A DNA stretch of 41,431 nucleotides from Kitasatospora aureofaciens. GTDB taxonomy: Bacteria > Actinomycetota > Actinomycetes > Streptomycetales > Streptomycetaceae. Shown one piece after another: positions 16,910-26,278 of this stretch. How positions within the stretch are numbered: the first letter of the stretch is position 1; each line of letters begins with the position of its first letter. The DNA is taken from positions 1 to 41,431 of the forward strand of contig NZ_JPRF03000056.1 in NCBI RefSeq assembly GCF_001188955.3, written 5' to 3'. The translations under genes were made by a program, and so were the position numbers. The notes beneath the pieces are model-generated. The model made no database searches and had not been told where the DNA came from. It worked only from the letters and a program-made list of their open reading frames with translations.

Positions 16910-18139
16910 TCAGCCCGCCGCCAGCTCGCGGGCCCGGGCGCGCGCCCAGTCCTCCGCGTGCAGGACGTCCTCGACGGTCAGGGAAGTTCCCGCCGCCGGC
17001 GTCCCGTGCTCGGCCACGACCTTCGCAACAGTGTCCACGATTCCGGTGAAGGCGAGGCGGCCCTTCAGGAAGGCCTCCACGCATTCCTCGTTCGCCGCAT
17101 TGAACACCGCCGGAGCCGTCCCGCCCAGGGTGCCCACCTCACGGGCCAGCTCGACGGCGGGGAAGGCCTCGTCGTCCAGCGGGAAGAACTCCCAGGTCGC
17201 GGCCTTGGTCCAGTCACAGGCGGGGGCGGCGTCCGGCACCCGGTCCGGCCAGCCCAGGCCCAGCGCGATCGGCATCCGCATGTCCGGCGGGCTGGCCTGC
17301 GCCAGCGTCGAACCGTCGGTGAACTCCACCATCGAGTGCACCACCGACTGCGGATGGACCACGACCTCGATCCGGTCGAACGGCACGTCGTACAGCAGGT
17401 GCGCCTCGATCACCTCCAGGCCCTTGTTGACCAGGGTGGCCGAGTTGATCGTGACGACCGGGCCCATCGCCCAGGTCGGGTGCGCCAGCGCGTCCTGCGG
17501 GGTCACCCCGGCCAGCTGCTCCCGGGTCCGGGTGCGGAACGGACCGCCGCTCGCCGTCACCACCAGCTTGCGGACCTCGGCCCGGGTGCCGCCCGCCAGC
17601 GCCTGGTACAGCGCGGCGTGCTCGGAGTCCACCGGCACGATCTGGCCCGGCTTCGCCACGGCCTTCACCAGCGGGCCACCGACGATCAGCGACTCCTTGT
17701 TGGCCAGCACCAGCACCCGGCCCGCCCGCAGCGCGGCCAGCGTCGGCCGCAGGCCGATCGAGCCGGTGATGCCGTTCAGCACCGAGTGGCACTCCATCGC
17801 GGCCAGCTCGGTCGCCGCGTCCGGACCGGCCAGCACGGCCGGCAGCGCACGGCCCGCCGCCTTCGCCGCCAGCGCCCCGCGCAGCGCCGGCTCGGCCGCC
17901 GGATCGGCCACCGCCACGGTGTGCACCCCCAGCTGCAGCGCCTGCCCGGCCAGCAGCTCCACCCGGCCGCCCGCCGCCGACAGGGCGACCACCCGGAACC
18001 GGTCCGGGTTGCGGAGCACGACGTCGATGGCCTGGGTGCCGATCGAACCGGTGGAACCGAGGATCACCAGCTCCCGGGGGCCGGAGGGGTCCGCCACGGT
18101 GGGCGTGAAACGCAGCTGCGGGTGGGCGAGCGAAGTCAT
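16910..18139 (-). CDS. dxr: 1-deoxy-D-xylulose-5-phosphate reductoisomerase
   Basis: 409 residues from the ATG at 18139; a GTG at 18166 is an alternative. DXR makes MEP from DXP with NADPH. The Rossmann motif GSTGSIGTQ (residues 28-36), LANKESLIVGG, the metal/substrate block VDSEHAALYQ, TASGGPFRT, and MGPVVTINSATLVNKGLEVIEAHLL are all present. Fosmidomycin-binding residues of the family are therefore kept. It is first in the dxr-M50-ispG run and divergent from the NAD(P)-binding gene, with 68 bases between the starts. Confidence 0.97.
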   Translation of the reverse strand: MTSLAHPQLRFTPTVADPSGPRELVILGSTGSIGTQAIDVVLRNPDRFRVVALSAAGGRVELLAGQALQLGVHTVAVADPAAEPALRGALAAKAAGRALPAVLAGPDAATELAAMECHSVLNGITGSIGLRPTLAALRAGRVLVLANKESLIVGGPLVKAVAKPGQIVPVDSEHAALYQALAGGTRAEVRKLVVTASGGPFRTRTREQLAGVTPQDALAHPTWAMGPVVTINSATLVNKGLEVIEAHLLYDVPFDRIEVVVHPQSVVHSMVEFTDGSTLAQASPPDMRMPIALGLGWPDRVPDAAPACDWTKAATWEFFPLDDEAFPAVELAREVGTLGGTAPAVFNAANEECVEAFLKGRLAFTGIVDTVAKVVAEHGTPAAGTSLTVEDVLHAEDWARARARELAAG

Positions 18140-18207
18140 GCGCCCATTGTGTCCTGTTCGCGGCACTCCCCAGGACGATCCGCACCCTCCGGGCTACCGT
18201 CGGACCC

Positions 18208-18873
18208 ATGCGTACCGTCATCGCCGGGGGCCACGGCCAGATCGCACTGAAACTCGAACGGCTGCTCGCCGACCGCGGCGACCGCCCCGCCGGGATCATC
18301 CGCCGCCCCGAACAGGCCCAGGACCTCGTCGACGCCGGCGCCGAGCCGCTGGTGCTCGACCTGGAGTCCGCCACCGCCCCGCAGCTCGCCGCCCTGCTCG
18401 CCGACACCGACGCGGTGGTCTTCGCCGCCGGCGCCGGCCCGGGCAGCGGCGCCGCCCGCAAGAACACCGTCGACCGCGACGCGGCCGTCCTGCTCGCCGA
18501 CGCCGCCGAACTCGCCGGGGTCCGGCGCTACCTGATGGTCTCCTCGATGGGCGCCGACGCGGCCGCCCACCACCCCGACGAGGTCTTCGAGACCTACCTG
18601 CGGGCCAAGGGCGCCGCCGACGACGCCGTCCGCTCCCGCACCACGCTGGACTGGACGGTGCTGCGCCCCGGCTCGCTCACCGACGGCACCGGCACCGGCC
18701 TGGTCCGCCTCGCCCCCTCCGTCGGCCGCGGCACGGTCGACCGGGCCGACGTGGCCGCCGTCCTGGCCGCCCTGCTGCGCGAGCCGGGCACCGCCGGACA
18801 GACCCTGGAGCTGGTCGCCGGGAACGCCACCGTGGCCGAGGCGGTCGCCGCCGCGGCCGGGCACGACGGCTGA
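18208..18873 (+). CDS. NAD(P)-binding atypical short-chain dehydrogenase (SDR_a5-like)
   Basis: 221 residues. The N-terminal Rossmann motif is IAGGHGQIA instead of the usual GxxGxxG. VVFAAGAGPGSG is followed by RYLMVSSMGAD and a YLRAKGAADDAVR active-site-like helix with Tyr-x-x-x-Lys, and then DWTVLRPGSLTD. These fit NAD(P)H-binding NmrA/YwnB-like proteins; the substrate is unknown. It is divergent from dxr and convergent with the aldehyde dehydrogenase behind a shared terminator. Confidence 0.86.
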   Translation: MRTVIAGGHGQIALKLERLLADRGDRPAGIIRRPEQAQDLVDAGAEPLVLDLESATAPQLAALLADTDAVVFAAGAGPGSGAARKNTVDRDAAVLLADAAELAGVRRYLMVSSMGADAAAHHPDEVFETYLRAKGAADDAVRSRTTLDWTVLRPGSLTDGTGTGLVRLAPSVGRGTVDRADVAAVLAALLREPGTAGQTLELVAGNATVAEAVAAAAGHDG

Positions 18874-18880
18874 GCGCGGC

Positions 18881-18913
18881 GCGGGGCCCGGTCCGCATCG
18901 GACCGGGCCCCGC
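18881..18913. terminator. Shared bidirectional hairpin between convergent genes
   Basis: 14-bp perfect GC stem (18881-18894/18900-18913), 5-base loop. A second 8-bp hairpin with a GTCG loop follows at 18932-18951. It serves both the NAD(P)-binding gene and the aldehyde dehydrogenase. Confidence 0.87.
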
Positions 18914-18974
18914 GTCGCTCGGACCGTCATCGGACCGTCGTCGGACGGTCCTCGGGCTGTCAGAGGTCGAACCC

Positions 18975-20417
18975 TCAGAGGTCCAGGCCGGTGAGGACCA
19001 TGACCTTCTCGACGGTGTAGTCGTCCATCGCGTACTTGACGCCCTCGCGGCCGACACCGGAGTCCTTGACACCGCCGTACGGCATCTGGTCGGCACGGTA
19101 GGACGGCGCGTCGCCGATGATCACGCCGCCGACCTCCAGCTCCCGGTGCGCCCGGAAGGCGGTCTGCAGGTCGTGGGTGAACACGCCCGCCTGCAGGCCG
19201 AACGGCGAGTCGTTGACGGCGGCGAAGGCCTCCGCCACGCCCTCCACCCGGTGCAGCGACAGCACCGGGCCGAACACCTCGGCCTTGGCCAGGATCGCGT
19301 CCGAGGGCAGCTCGGCCAGCACGGTCGGGGCGTAGGTCGCGCCCTCGCGGGTCCCGCCGACGAGCACCTTGGCGCCCTTGGCGACCGCGTCGTCCACCCA
19401 GGACTCCACCCGCTTCGCGGCGTTCTCGTCGACCAGCGGGCCGACGTCCGTCGCGTCGTCGTTCGGGTCACCGGTGACCTGCGCGCCGACCTTGGCCACG
19501 ACCTTCTCCACCAGCGCGTCGTACACCGCCGCGTCGGCGATCACCCGCTGCACCGAGATGCAGGACTGGCCGCCCTGGTAGTTGGCGAACGTCGCGATCC
19601 GGGTGGCCGCCCAGTCCAGGTCGGCCTCCGAGGACCAGTCCGCGAGCACCACGGCCGCGGCGTTGCCGCCCAGCTCCAGGGTGGTGTGCTTGCGCGGCAC
19701 CGAGTCCATGATCTGGTAGCCGACCTTGTCCGAACCGGTGAAGGAGATCACCGGCAGGCGCTCGTCCTGCACCAGGGCCGGCATCCGGTCGTTCGGCACG
19801 GTCAGGATCGACCAGGAGCCGGCCGGCAGGTCCGTCTCGGCCAGGATCTCGCCCAGCACCATCGCCGACAGCGGGGTCGCCGGGGCCGGCTTGAGGATGA
19901 TCGGGGCGCCGACCGCCATCGCCGGGGCGACCTTGTGGGCGACCAGGTTCAGCGGGAAGTTGAACGGGGCGATCCCCAGCACCACACCGCGCGGGAAGCG
20001 GCGCACCAGCGCGAAACGGCCCACGCCGCCCGGGTCGGTGTCCAGCCGCATCGTCTCGCCGTTGGTCCGGCGCGCCTCCTCGGCGGCCCAGCGGAACACC
20101 GACACCGCGCGGCCCACCTCGCCGCGGGCCCACTTGATCGGCTTGCCGTTCTCGGCCGTGATCAGCTGGGCGAGCTCCTCGGAGCGCTCCGCCAGCCGCT
20201 TGGCCACGTGGTCCAGGGCGGCGGCCCGCTGGTGCGCCGGGGTGGCGGCGAACACCGGCAGCGCGGCCACGGCGGCGTCCAGCGCCTCCTCGACCTGCGC
20301 CTCGGTCGGAACGCTGACCTTGCCGACCAGACGGCCGTCCCAGCTGTTGTGCACCTCGAACTCGGCGTCACCGCTCGCCCGGCGGCCGGCGAGCCAGAAA
20401 TCGTACGTGGTGGTCAC
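18975..20417 (-). CDS. NAD(P)-dependent aldehyde dehydrogenase
   Basis: 480 residues from a GTG at 20417. The open frame runs further into pucR but only the shorter form fits the family length. Motifs are GIAPFNFPLNLVAHKVAPA, the cofactor loop FTGSDKVGYQI, the general base in LELGGN, the catalytic Cys in GGQSCISVQR and the EVFGPV motif. It resembles aldehyde dehydrogenases of the succinate-semialdehyde/aliphatic group. Next to PucR and close to gabT, it may oxidise succinate semialdehyde or another amine-derived aldehyde; this is inferred from context. It follows pucR by 208 bases with repeats between. Confidence 0.93.
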   Translation of the reverse strand: MTTTYDFWLAGRRASGDAEFEVHNSWDGRLVGKVSVPTEAQVEEALDAAVAALPVFAATPAHQRAAALDHVAKRLAERSEELAQLITAENGKPIKWARGEVGRAVSVFRWAAEEARRTNGETMRLDTDPGGVGRFALVRRFPRGVVLGIAPFNFPLNLVAHKVAPAMAVGAPIILKPAPATPLSAMVLGEILAETDLPAGSWSILTVPNDRMPALVQDERLPVISFTGSDKVGYQIMDSVPRKHTTLELGGNAAAVVLADWSSEADLDWAATRIATFANYQGGQSCISVQRVIADAAVYDALVEKVVAKVGAQVTGDPNDDATDVGPLVDENAAKRVESWVDDAVAKGAKVLVGGTREGATYAPTVLAELPSDAILAKAEVFGPVLSLHRVEGVAEAFAAVNDSPFGLQAGVFTHDLQTAFRAHRELEVGGVIIGDAPSYRADQMPYGGVKDSGVGREGVKYAMDDYTVEKVMVLTGLDL

Positions 20418-20554
20418 CGTGGTACCGGCCCTCTCCTCGTCGTCGTACGGCCCACGGGAGTGGGACCCGAACCCGAGGGTAGGGGCGAGGACAGGCCGAC
20501 CGGATTGGCCGACCAGGAGTGTTCGGTTCCGGGGCCACTCCACCGCGTCCAGGC

Positions 20555-20625
20555 GGCGTCGTCCTCCTCGTCCAGGCGGCCGTCCTCCTCGTCCAGACCG
20601 CCGTCCTCCTCCTCGACCGGAACGC
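20555..20625. repeat. Short tandem repeats just after pucR
   Basis: Three imperfect units of about 20 bases built on GTCCTCCTCGTCCAG lie in the 208-base gap between the pucR stop and the aldehyde dehydrogenase start. No gene is supported here. Confidence 0.65.
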
Positions 20626-22191
20626 CTACTCCTCGCCGGAGCGCAGCGCCAGCCACAGCTCCATCCGCACGTCGGTGTCGTCCAGCGAACGGCCCAGCAA
20701 CTCCTCGACCCGGCGCATCCGGTAGCGCAGCGTGTGCCGGTGCACGCCCAGGTCGGCCGCCGCCGCGTCCCACTGCCCGTGCCGCGACAACCACGCCCGC
20801 AACGAGGCCACCAGGTCACCGCGGGCCGTCCGGTCGTGCTCGCGCAGCGGCCGCAGCAGCCCCTCCGCGAAAGCCGTCACCGCGTCCTCCCCGAGCAGCG
20901 GCAGCAGCGAACCCGCCCCGACCTCCTCGTGGTCCACCGACCTGCGGCCGCCGCGCAGCGCCACCGCCAGCGCCCGCTCCGCCTGGGCGTGCGCCGTACC
21001 CGCCTCCTCCAGCGCGGCCGGCGCCGAGACGCCCAGCGACAGGCCCTCGTGCTCCTCCACCGCCCCCAGACAGGCCCGGTGTACCGCGCCGTTGTCCAGC
21101 GCCAGCACCATCAGCCGAGGCCCGTGCGCACCGTCCTCCCGCGCCACCAGCAGCTTCTCGCCCACCCGGGAACCCGCCTGCTCGGCCCGGTCCCCCAGCT
21201 CCGCCAGCGCCTCCGCGGCATCCGCGTTCGGCCCCGCCCCCGCCACCAGGACCCTTATCGTCCCCTCCGGCATCCCGCCGAACAGCCCCACCGCCACCTG
21301 CCGGGCCGTCGCCACCTCACCCGCCAGCACCATCCGCAGCAGCGCCGCGCCCATCCGCTCCTCGGCCTGGCGCAACTCCCGCGACCGCTCCAGGGTCAGC
21401 GTCAGCAGCGCCACCGCCGCGTTCAGCACGTACCGCTCGGTCGGCGTGATCCGGTCCTCGGTCCCCACCGCCAGGAAACCCCGGGCCCGCCGGTCCGCCC
21501 CCAGCGACTGGACCACCACGTAGTCCTCGTCCGCCGTGTCTATCCCCGGCGAACGGCCCTGCAGCGCCGCACTCGACGGCGCCGGCCGCCGACGCAACCG
21601 GTCCACCTCCGCCGCCAGCCGCCCCGCCCGGCGCGCCGCCCAGTCCGGCGCCACCACCGACAGCGCCCCCGACCCGTCGTACAGCGCCGCCCAACCCCCC
21701 AGCCGGGCCGCCAGCCGACGCACCACCGCCGTCGTGCCGTCCTTCCCGAGCGCCGCCCGGGTCAGCTCCTCCTGCGCCTCGAAACTGGTCGTCACCGCCT
21801 CGTACTGCTCCGCGGCCAGTGCCGCCGACACCACCTTGCTGATCGCGATGAAAGGCGTCGGCTCCGGCACCCGCAGCAACGGCAGCCCCCGCTGCTGCGC
21901 CGCCTCCACCAGCGGCTGCGGCACCTCGGTGTGCGACAGCCCCACCCCCAGCCCCAGCCCCACCACCCCGGCATCGGCCAGGCGGTGCACGTACGCCTGC
22001 AGCTGCGCCGTCGTACGGCCCAGCTTGATACCGGTGGTGAGCAGCAGCTCCCCACCCTCCAGGAACGGCGTCGGGTCGTCCAGCTCACTGGTGTGCACCC
22101 AGCGGACCTGCCGCTCCAGGTGGTCCGCACCGGCGAGCACCGTCAGGTGGAGCGAACTGTTGCGGACGACGGAGGCGAGTGTGGGGGGCAT
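20626..22191 (-). CDS. PucR family transcriptional regulator
   Basis: 521 residues. The N-terminal PucR ligand-binding module (RWVHTSELDDPTPFLEGGELLLTTG) spans about residues 10-120. The middle part resembles the GGDEF-like domain of CdaR/PucR proteins, and the C-terminal helix-turn-helix (HRHTLRYRMRRVEELLGRSLDD) ends the chain. PucR regulators respond to purine or amine catabolites, often activating neighbouring catabolic genes. Position beside the aldehyde dehydrogenase and near gabT suggests control of GABA or polyamine use; this is inference. Only 20-odd bases of repeat-rich DNA separate its stop from the repeats above. Confidence 0.93.
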   Translation of the reverse strand: MPPTLASVVRNSSLHLTVLAGADHLERQVRWVHTSELDDPTPFLEGGELLLTTGIKLGRTTAQLQAYVHRLADAGVVGLGLGVGLSHTEVPQPLVEAAQQRGLPLLRVPEPTPFIAISKVVSAALAAEQYEAVTTSFEAQEELTRAALGKDGTTAVVRRLAARLGGWAALYDGSGALSVVAPDWAARRAGRLAAEVDRLRRRPAPSSAALQGRSPGIDTADEDYVVVQSLGADRRARGFLAVGTEDRITPTERYVLNAAVALLTLTLERSRELRQAEERMGAALLRMVLAGEVATARQVAVGLFGGMPEGTIRVLVAGAGPNADAAEALAELGDRAEQAGSRVGEKLLVAREDGAHGPRLMVLALDNGAVHRACLGAVEEHEGLSLGVSAPAALEEAGTAHAQAERALAVALRGGRRSVDHEEVGAGSLLPLLGEDAVTAFAEGLLRPLREHDRTARGDLVASLRAWLSRHGQWDAAAADLGVHRHTLRYRMRRVEELLGRSLDDTDVRMELWLALRSGEE

Positions 22192-22374
22192 GGCACCTTC
22201 GGGGGGTCGACCTGACCGCGCCGTTGCGGCCGGGCGAGGAGAGGGCAGTGGGACTAGTAGTGAGGGAGGGGTTTCTCCCCTTCATTATGGACGCCCCGGA
22301 CAACCGGCACTGCCGAATCCACCTCGAAGGCGACTTCCGTCCCATCGCCCTCCCCGGCCCTCCCCCGCCCCGGT

Positions 22375-24441
22375 TCACCCCCGCAGGTCCACCAGCAACG
22401 GCGGCACCTGCTCCCCCGACACCGCCGTCAACGACACCACCGCGTGCCCCGCCGGCAACGCGTGCGCCAGATCCGACGGCGACCACCGCAGCCTCTCCAC
22501 ATCCCGCGTCGTCACCGACTCCGTCTGCGCCGTCGTCCCCGACAACGCCTTCCGCCCGACCCGCCCGGCCCGCCGCATCAAACCCCCGGAGGTGTCGGGG
22601 GTGTGGGTCACCGCGGTCTCCTGCACCAGGTGCGTCCCCCAGGCCTCCGAGAACAGCCGCCCGTCCCAGGGCGCGATCCCGGGGAAGGCCATCCGGCAGC
22701 CGACCGCGCCGAACAGCGGCGCCCGCAGCGCCTCCGGCAGGTCCACCAGGGTGCGCAGCAGCAGCACCGCGCCCGCGTTCGCGCCGCGCATCCGCTGGAG
22801 ACCACGGACGGTGTTGGCGTCCAACGCCGCCGAGGCGTCGTCCACCACCAGACCGGCGAACAGGGAGCGGTCCTCGCGGGCCCCGGCCGCCTGCACGAAC
22901 TGCCCCACCACCAGCCGGGACAGCATCCGGGCGGCCTCCGGGTGGCTGCGCTCGGGCAGCTTCACCCGCACCCGCAGCGGATGGTCCAGCACCCGCATCG
23001 CGAACGGCGGACGGCCCGAGCCGTCGGTCGCGAAGGCCCCCTCGAACGCGGGCCGCTCCAGCAGCCCCAGCCGGTCGGCCAGCAGCGCCCCCGGATCGTC
23101 CGCCCGGTCGCGCTGGCGCTCCCGGTACTCCAGGTCCCGCTCGTACGCGGCAAGCCGGCCGGCCACGCCGAGCGCCTTCACCAGCGCCGCCAGCGCATCC
23201 GGCTCGCCGCCCAGCAGCGCCCGCAGCTCGCGCACCCCCGGATAGCGGCCGAACGCGGCATGGAAGGGGCCCACCACCTGCTGCAGCGCCGTCCGCGCGT
23301 TCTCCGCGCGGGCGGTCAGCTCGTCGGGCAGCAGCGCGTCCGCCAACCGGGCCGCCGCGTCGTCCGGGTCCTGCGCCGCGCCGTAGAGGTCCAGTCCGTA
23401 CACCGAGGCCGGATCGCCGGGAGCGATCACCACGTCGTACCAGGCGTCCGGGCCGAGGTCGGCGTCCGCCGCCCCGACCACCACCGCGCACGCGGTGCCC
23501 GCCAGCGCCTGCAGGCACAGCGCCTCGGCCACCGGGCGAGCCAGCCGTGCGGTCTTCCCCGTGCCGGCCGGACCCACCGCCAGCAGCGAGGTGCCCAGCA
23601 CCGCCGGGTCCAGCGCGAAGCCGGCCGCCCGATGGCTCAGCGGATTCTTCGGTACGTCCTGCGTGACCCCGAGGCAGACCTGACCGAGCAGCAGATCGTG
23701 CCGCCGGACGCGGCCGGGCAGCTCACGCGCCTCGGAGGGATGGGCGAAGGCCGCCGCGCCGCGGGTGGCCACCTGCTCGGCGAAGGCGGGCACGAACACC
23801 GGGTCCGCCTGCGCGGACTCCCAGGCGCGCCGGATCCGCACGTAGTCGACGTCGCCGACCGCCTCCCCGTCCAGCCGCACCGCCGCCTCGACCGCTCCGC
23901 CCCGGCGCAGCCCGTCCCACGGGTCCAGCCTGCGGGCCGCCTCCCCCGCCGCCGGGTCGGCTTCCTCGGCGGGCTCCTCCTGCGTCACCGTCCGCGACAG
24001 CAGCGGGGCCGCGTAGCGGCGCCAGACCTCCAGCCAGCGGCCCATGCGGCCGAAGACCTTGATGACCACGCCCAGCACCAGGACGTTCAGGGTCAGCACC
24101 ACGGAGGTGGCGACGAAGGCCGACCGGGAGGGTAGGACGCCGATGAGGGTGGTCCCGTCCTTGGCGAACTCGACCCCGTAGACGAAGGCCAGCCACCCCA
24201 CCACCACGTTGAGCGCCGCCCGGAGCAGCAGCGGCCAGGTCGGGACCCGGGCGGCCTCCGCCCGCTCCGGGTCGATGCGGCGGTAGCCGAGCCGGTAGAC
24301 GCCCGGTTCGGCTTCGGGGCGCGGGGCGGTGGCCCAGGCGGCGAGGTCGAAGGCAGGGGTGCCAGGCCGTTGGTGGGGTACGGGGGTCGGGGGTCTGGTG
24401 GTGGTGTGTTCGACGTGGTGGTGTGACCCGTCCTGTGCCAT
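22375..24441 (-). CDS. Orphan VirD4/TraG-like membrane ATPase
   Basis: 688 residues. After a hydrophilic N-terminus come two membrane helices (about 71-90 and 108-129), a linker with an acidic stretch, and a P-loop GPAGTGKT at 290-297. The C-terminal half holds a Walker-B-like LFAGLVVDDASAALDA and the TraG/VirD4-type sequence RMRGANAGAVLLLRTLVDLP. The layout of two N-terminal helices, an ATPase and a late signature is that of type IV coupling proteins. No relaxase or type IV genes are nearby. Walker B shows DDA rather than DE. It lies between the PucR gene and divergent gabT and may be a chromosomal relative with another job. Confidence 0.75.
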   Translation of the reverse strand: MAQDGSHHHVEHTTTRPPTPVPHQRPGTPAFDLAAWATAPRPEAEPGVYRLGYRRIDPERAEAARVPTWPLLLRAALNVVVGWLAFVYGVEFAKDGTTLIGVLPSRSAFVATSVVLTLNVLVLGVVIKVFGRMGRWLEVWRRYAAPLLSRTVTQEEPAEEADPAAGEAARRLDPWDGLRRGGAVEAAVRLDGEAVGDVDYVRIRRAWESAQADPVFVPAFAEQVATRGAAAFAHPSEARELPGRVRRHDLLLGQVCLGVTQDVPKNPLSHRAAGFALDPAVLGTSLLAVGPAGTGKTARLARPVAEALCLQALAGTACAVVVGAADADLGPDAWYDVVIAPGDPASVYGLDLYGAAQDPDDAAARLADALLPDELTARAENARTALQQVVGPFHAAFGRYPGVRELRALLGGEPDALAALVKALGVAGRLAAYERDLEYRERQRDRADDPGALLADRLGLLERPAFEGAFATDGSGRPPFAMRVLDHPLRVRVKLPERSHPEAARMLSRLVVGQFVQAAGAREDRSLFAGLVVDDASAALDANTVRGLQRMRGANAGAVLLLRTLVDLPEALRAPLFGAVGCRMAFPGIAPWDGRLFSEAWGTHLVQETAVTHTPDTSGGLMRRAGRVGRKALSGTTAQTESVTTRDVERLRWSPSDLAHALPAGHAVVSLTAVSGEQVPPLLVDLRG

Positions 24442-24681
24442 GTACGGCCCCGCTCCCTCGCCCGCCCGGCCCGACCGCCGTCGGTGCCGCCATACCCATG
24501 CCGCCGTACCGGCGACACGCCCGCGCTCAGGGTAGTGGAGCGTGGCCTGCGGGTAGTCGTGTCGCCCGCGCTGGCCGTGCCGGACAAGTCGGACGGCGCA
24601 GTGCTACCGAGTGGCGCATGCCCGGTCGGGGAGGGCGGCCGTAGCCTGCGAACCACCGAGCCGAGAAGTCTGGAGATACCC

Positions 24682-26037
24682 ATGAGCGCCGTAACGCCGC
24701 TCCCGCAGGAGCGCCGTCTGGTCACCGCGATCCCCGGTCCGAAGTCGCAGGAGCTGCAGGCCCGCAAGCTGGGTGCGGTGGCGGCCGGCGTCGGGACCAC
24801 CCTGCCGGTGTACGTCACCCGTGCGAACGGCGGCGTGCTGGAGGACGTGGACGGCAACTCGCTGATCGACTTCGGCTCCGGCATCGCCGTGACCAATGTC
24901 GGCAACAGCGCCGAGGCCGTGGTGGCCAAGGCGAGCGAGCAGCTGGCCGCTTTCACCCACACGTGCTTCATGGTGACCCCGTACGAGGGTTACGTGGCCG
25001 TCGCCGAGCAGCTGAACGAGCTGACCCCGGGCGACCACGACAAGCGCACGGCGCTGTTCAACTCGGGCGCCGAGGCGGTCGAGAACGCGGTGAAGATCGC
25101 CCGCGCGTACACCAAGCGCACCGCCGTCGTGGTGTTCGACCACGGCTACCACGGCCGCACCAACCTGACCATGGGCCTGACGGCGAAGAACATGCCGTAC
25201 AAGCAGGGCTTCGGTCCGTTCGCCCCGGAGATCTACCGGGTGCCGGTGGCCTACCCGTACCGCTGGCTGACCGGTGCGGAGAACTGCGCCGCCGAGGCCG
25301 CCGCCCAGGCGATCGAGATCATCAACAAGCAGATCGGCGCCGACAACGTCGCGGCGATCATCATCGAGCCGATCCAGGGCGAGGGCGGCTTCATCGAGCC
25401 GGCCAAGGGCTTCATGCCGGCCATCGTGGAGTTCGCGAAGGCGAACGGCATCGTGTTCGTCGCCGACGAGATCCAGACCGGCTTCTGCCGCACCGGCCAG
25501 TGGTTCGCGTGCGAGGACGAGGGAATCGTCCCGGACCTGATCACCACCGCCAAGGGCATCGCCGGCGGTCTGCCGCTGGCCGCGGTGACCGGTCGCGCCG
25601 AGATCATGGACGCCGCGCACGCGGGTGGCCTGGGCGGCACCTACGGCGGCAACCCGGTGGCCTGCGCGGCCGCGCTGGGCGCCATCGAGACGATGAAGGA
25701 GCAGGACCTCGTCGGCAAGGCGCAGCGGATCGGCGAGGTCATGCTGGGCCGCCTGCGGGCCATGCAGGAGAAGTTCGACGTGATCGGTGACGTCCGCGGT
25801 CGCGGCGCGATGATCGCCGTCGAGCTGGTGAAGCCGGGCTCCAAGGAGCCGAACCCGGAGCTCACCGCCGCCGTGGCCAAGGCCTGCCACGCCGAGGGCC
25901 TGGTGGTGCTCACCGCCGGCACCTACGGCAACGTGCTGCGCTTCCTGCCGCCGCTGGTGATCCCGGAGCACCTGCTCACCGAGGGTCTGGACATCATCGA
26001 GGGCGCCTTCGCGCTCCAGGGTGTCACCGCCGCCTGA
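24682..26037 (+). CDS. gabT: 4-aminobutyrate aminotransferase
   Basis: 451 residues from the ATG at 24682 with TGGAGA five bases upstream; the longer frame has no conserved sequence. It is a class III PLP enzyme that converts GABA and 2-oxoglutarate to succinate semialdehyde and glutamate. Motifs are FGSGIAVTNVG, FNSGAEAVENAVKIAR, the FDHGYHGRTN loop, DEIQTGFCRTG and the PLP lysine in LITTAKGIAGG. All are intact. It is transcribed away from the VirD4-like gene, with the aldehyde dehydrogenase and PucR nearby. A strong hairpin follows. Confidence 0.95.
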   Translation: MSAVTPLPQERRLVTAIPGPKSQELQARKLGAVAAGVGTTLPVYVTRANGGVLEDVDGNSLIDFGSGIAVTNVGNSAEAVVAKASEQLAAFTHTCFMVTPYEGYVAVAEQLNELTPGDHDKRTALFNSGAEAVENAVKIARAYTKRTAVVVFDHGYHGRTNLTMGLTAKNMPYKQGFGPFAPEIYRVPVAYPYRWLTGAENCAAEAAAQAIEIINKQIGADNVAAIIIEPIQGEGGFIEPAKGFMPAIVEFAKANGIVFVADEIQTGFCRTGQWFACEDEGIVPDLITTAKGIAGGLPLAAVTGRAEIMDAAHAGGLGGTYGGNPVACAAALGAIETMKEQDLVGKAQRIGEVMLGRLRAMQEKFDVIGDVRGRGAMIAVELVKPGSKEPNPELTAAVAKACHAEGLVVLTAGTYGNVLRFLPPLVIPEHLLTEGLDIIEGAFALQGVTAA

Positions 26038-26079
26038 TCCAGGCGCCACCTGCCCGCCGGAGGGATGTCCGGCAGCGCT

Positions 26080-26118
26080 GAACGGCCCGTGGGGACTTCT
26101 GGTCCCCACGGGCCGTTC
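26080..26118 (+). terminator. 17-bp perfect hairpin after gabT
   Basis: Arms 26080-26096 and 26102-26118, 5-base loop, 43 bases past the gabT stop. A smaller 6-bp hairpin precedes it. Confidence 0.9.
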
Positions 26119-26278
26119 GGTTCGCCGGGGGTGGGTGCGGGGGGTCCAGGGGTCGTCGGAGGGCTGCTCCGGGCCGTTCGGGCATGATCGACGGGACCGT
26201 CCGAGGGTTGCCCGGAGCCGGGTGAAGATGATGTGCGGAATCGCTGAAGGCGCTCGGCGTGGAAGGGTGGTTGACGTA

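Noticed and set aside
18975..20819. A 614-residue form of the aldehyde dehydrogenase
   Set aside because: The extra N-terminus overlaps pucR and lacks conservation; the GTG at 20417 gives the family length.
16782..21449. A 1555-codon plus-strand open frame
   Set aside because: It is antisense to the M50 protease, dxr, aldehyde dehydrogenase and pucR genes, has low-complexity Arg/Pro/Ala composition and no family match. Long shadow frames are expected in such GC-rich DNA.
22375..24441. Evidence for an integrated conjugative element
   Set aside because: The VirD4-like and DUF2637 genes are 13 kb apart, surrounded by core genes, without integrase, relaxase or attachment sites.
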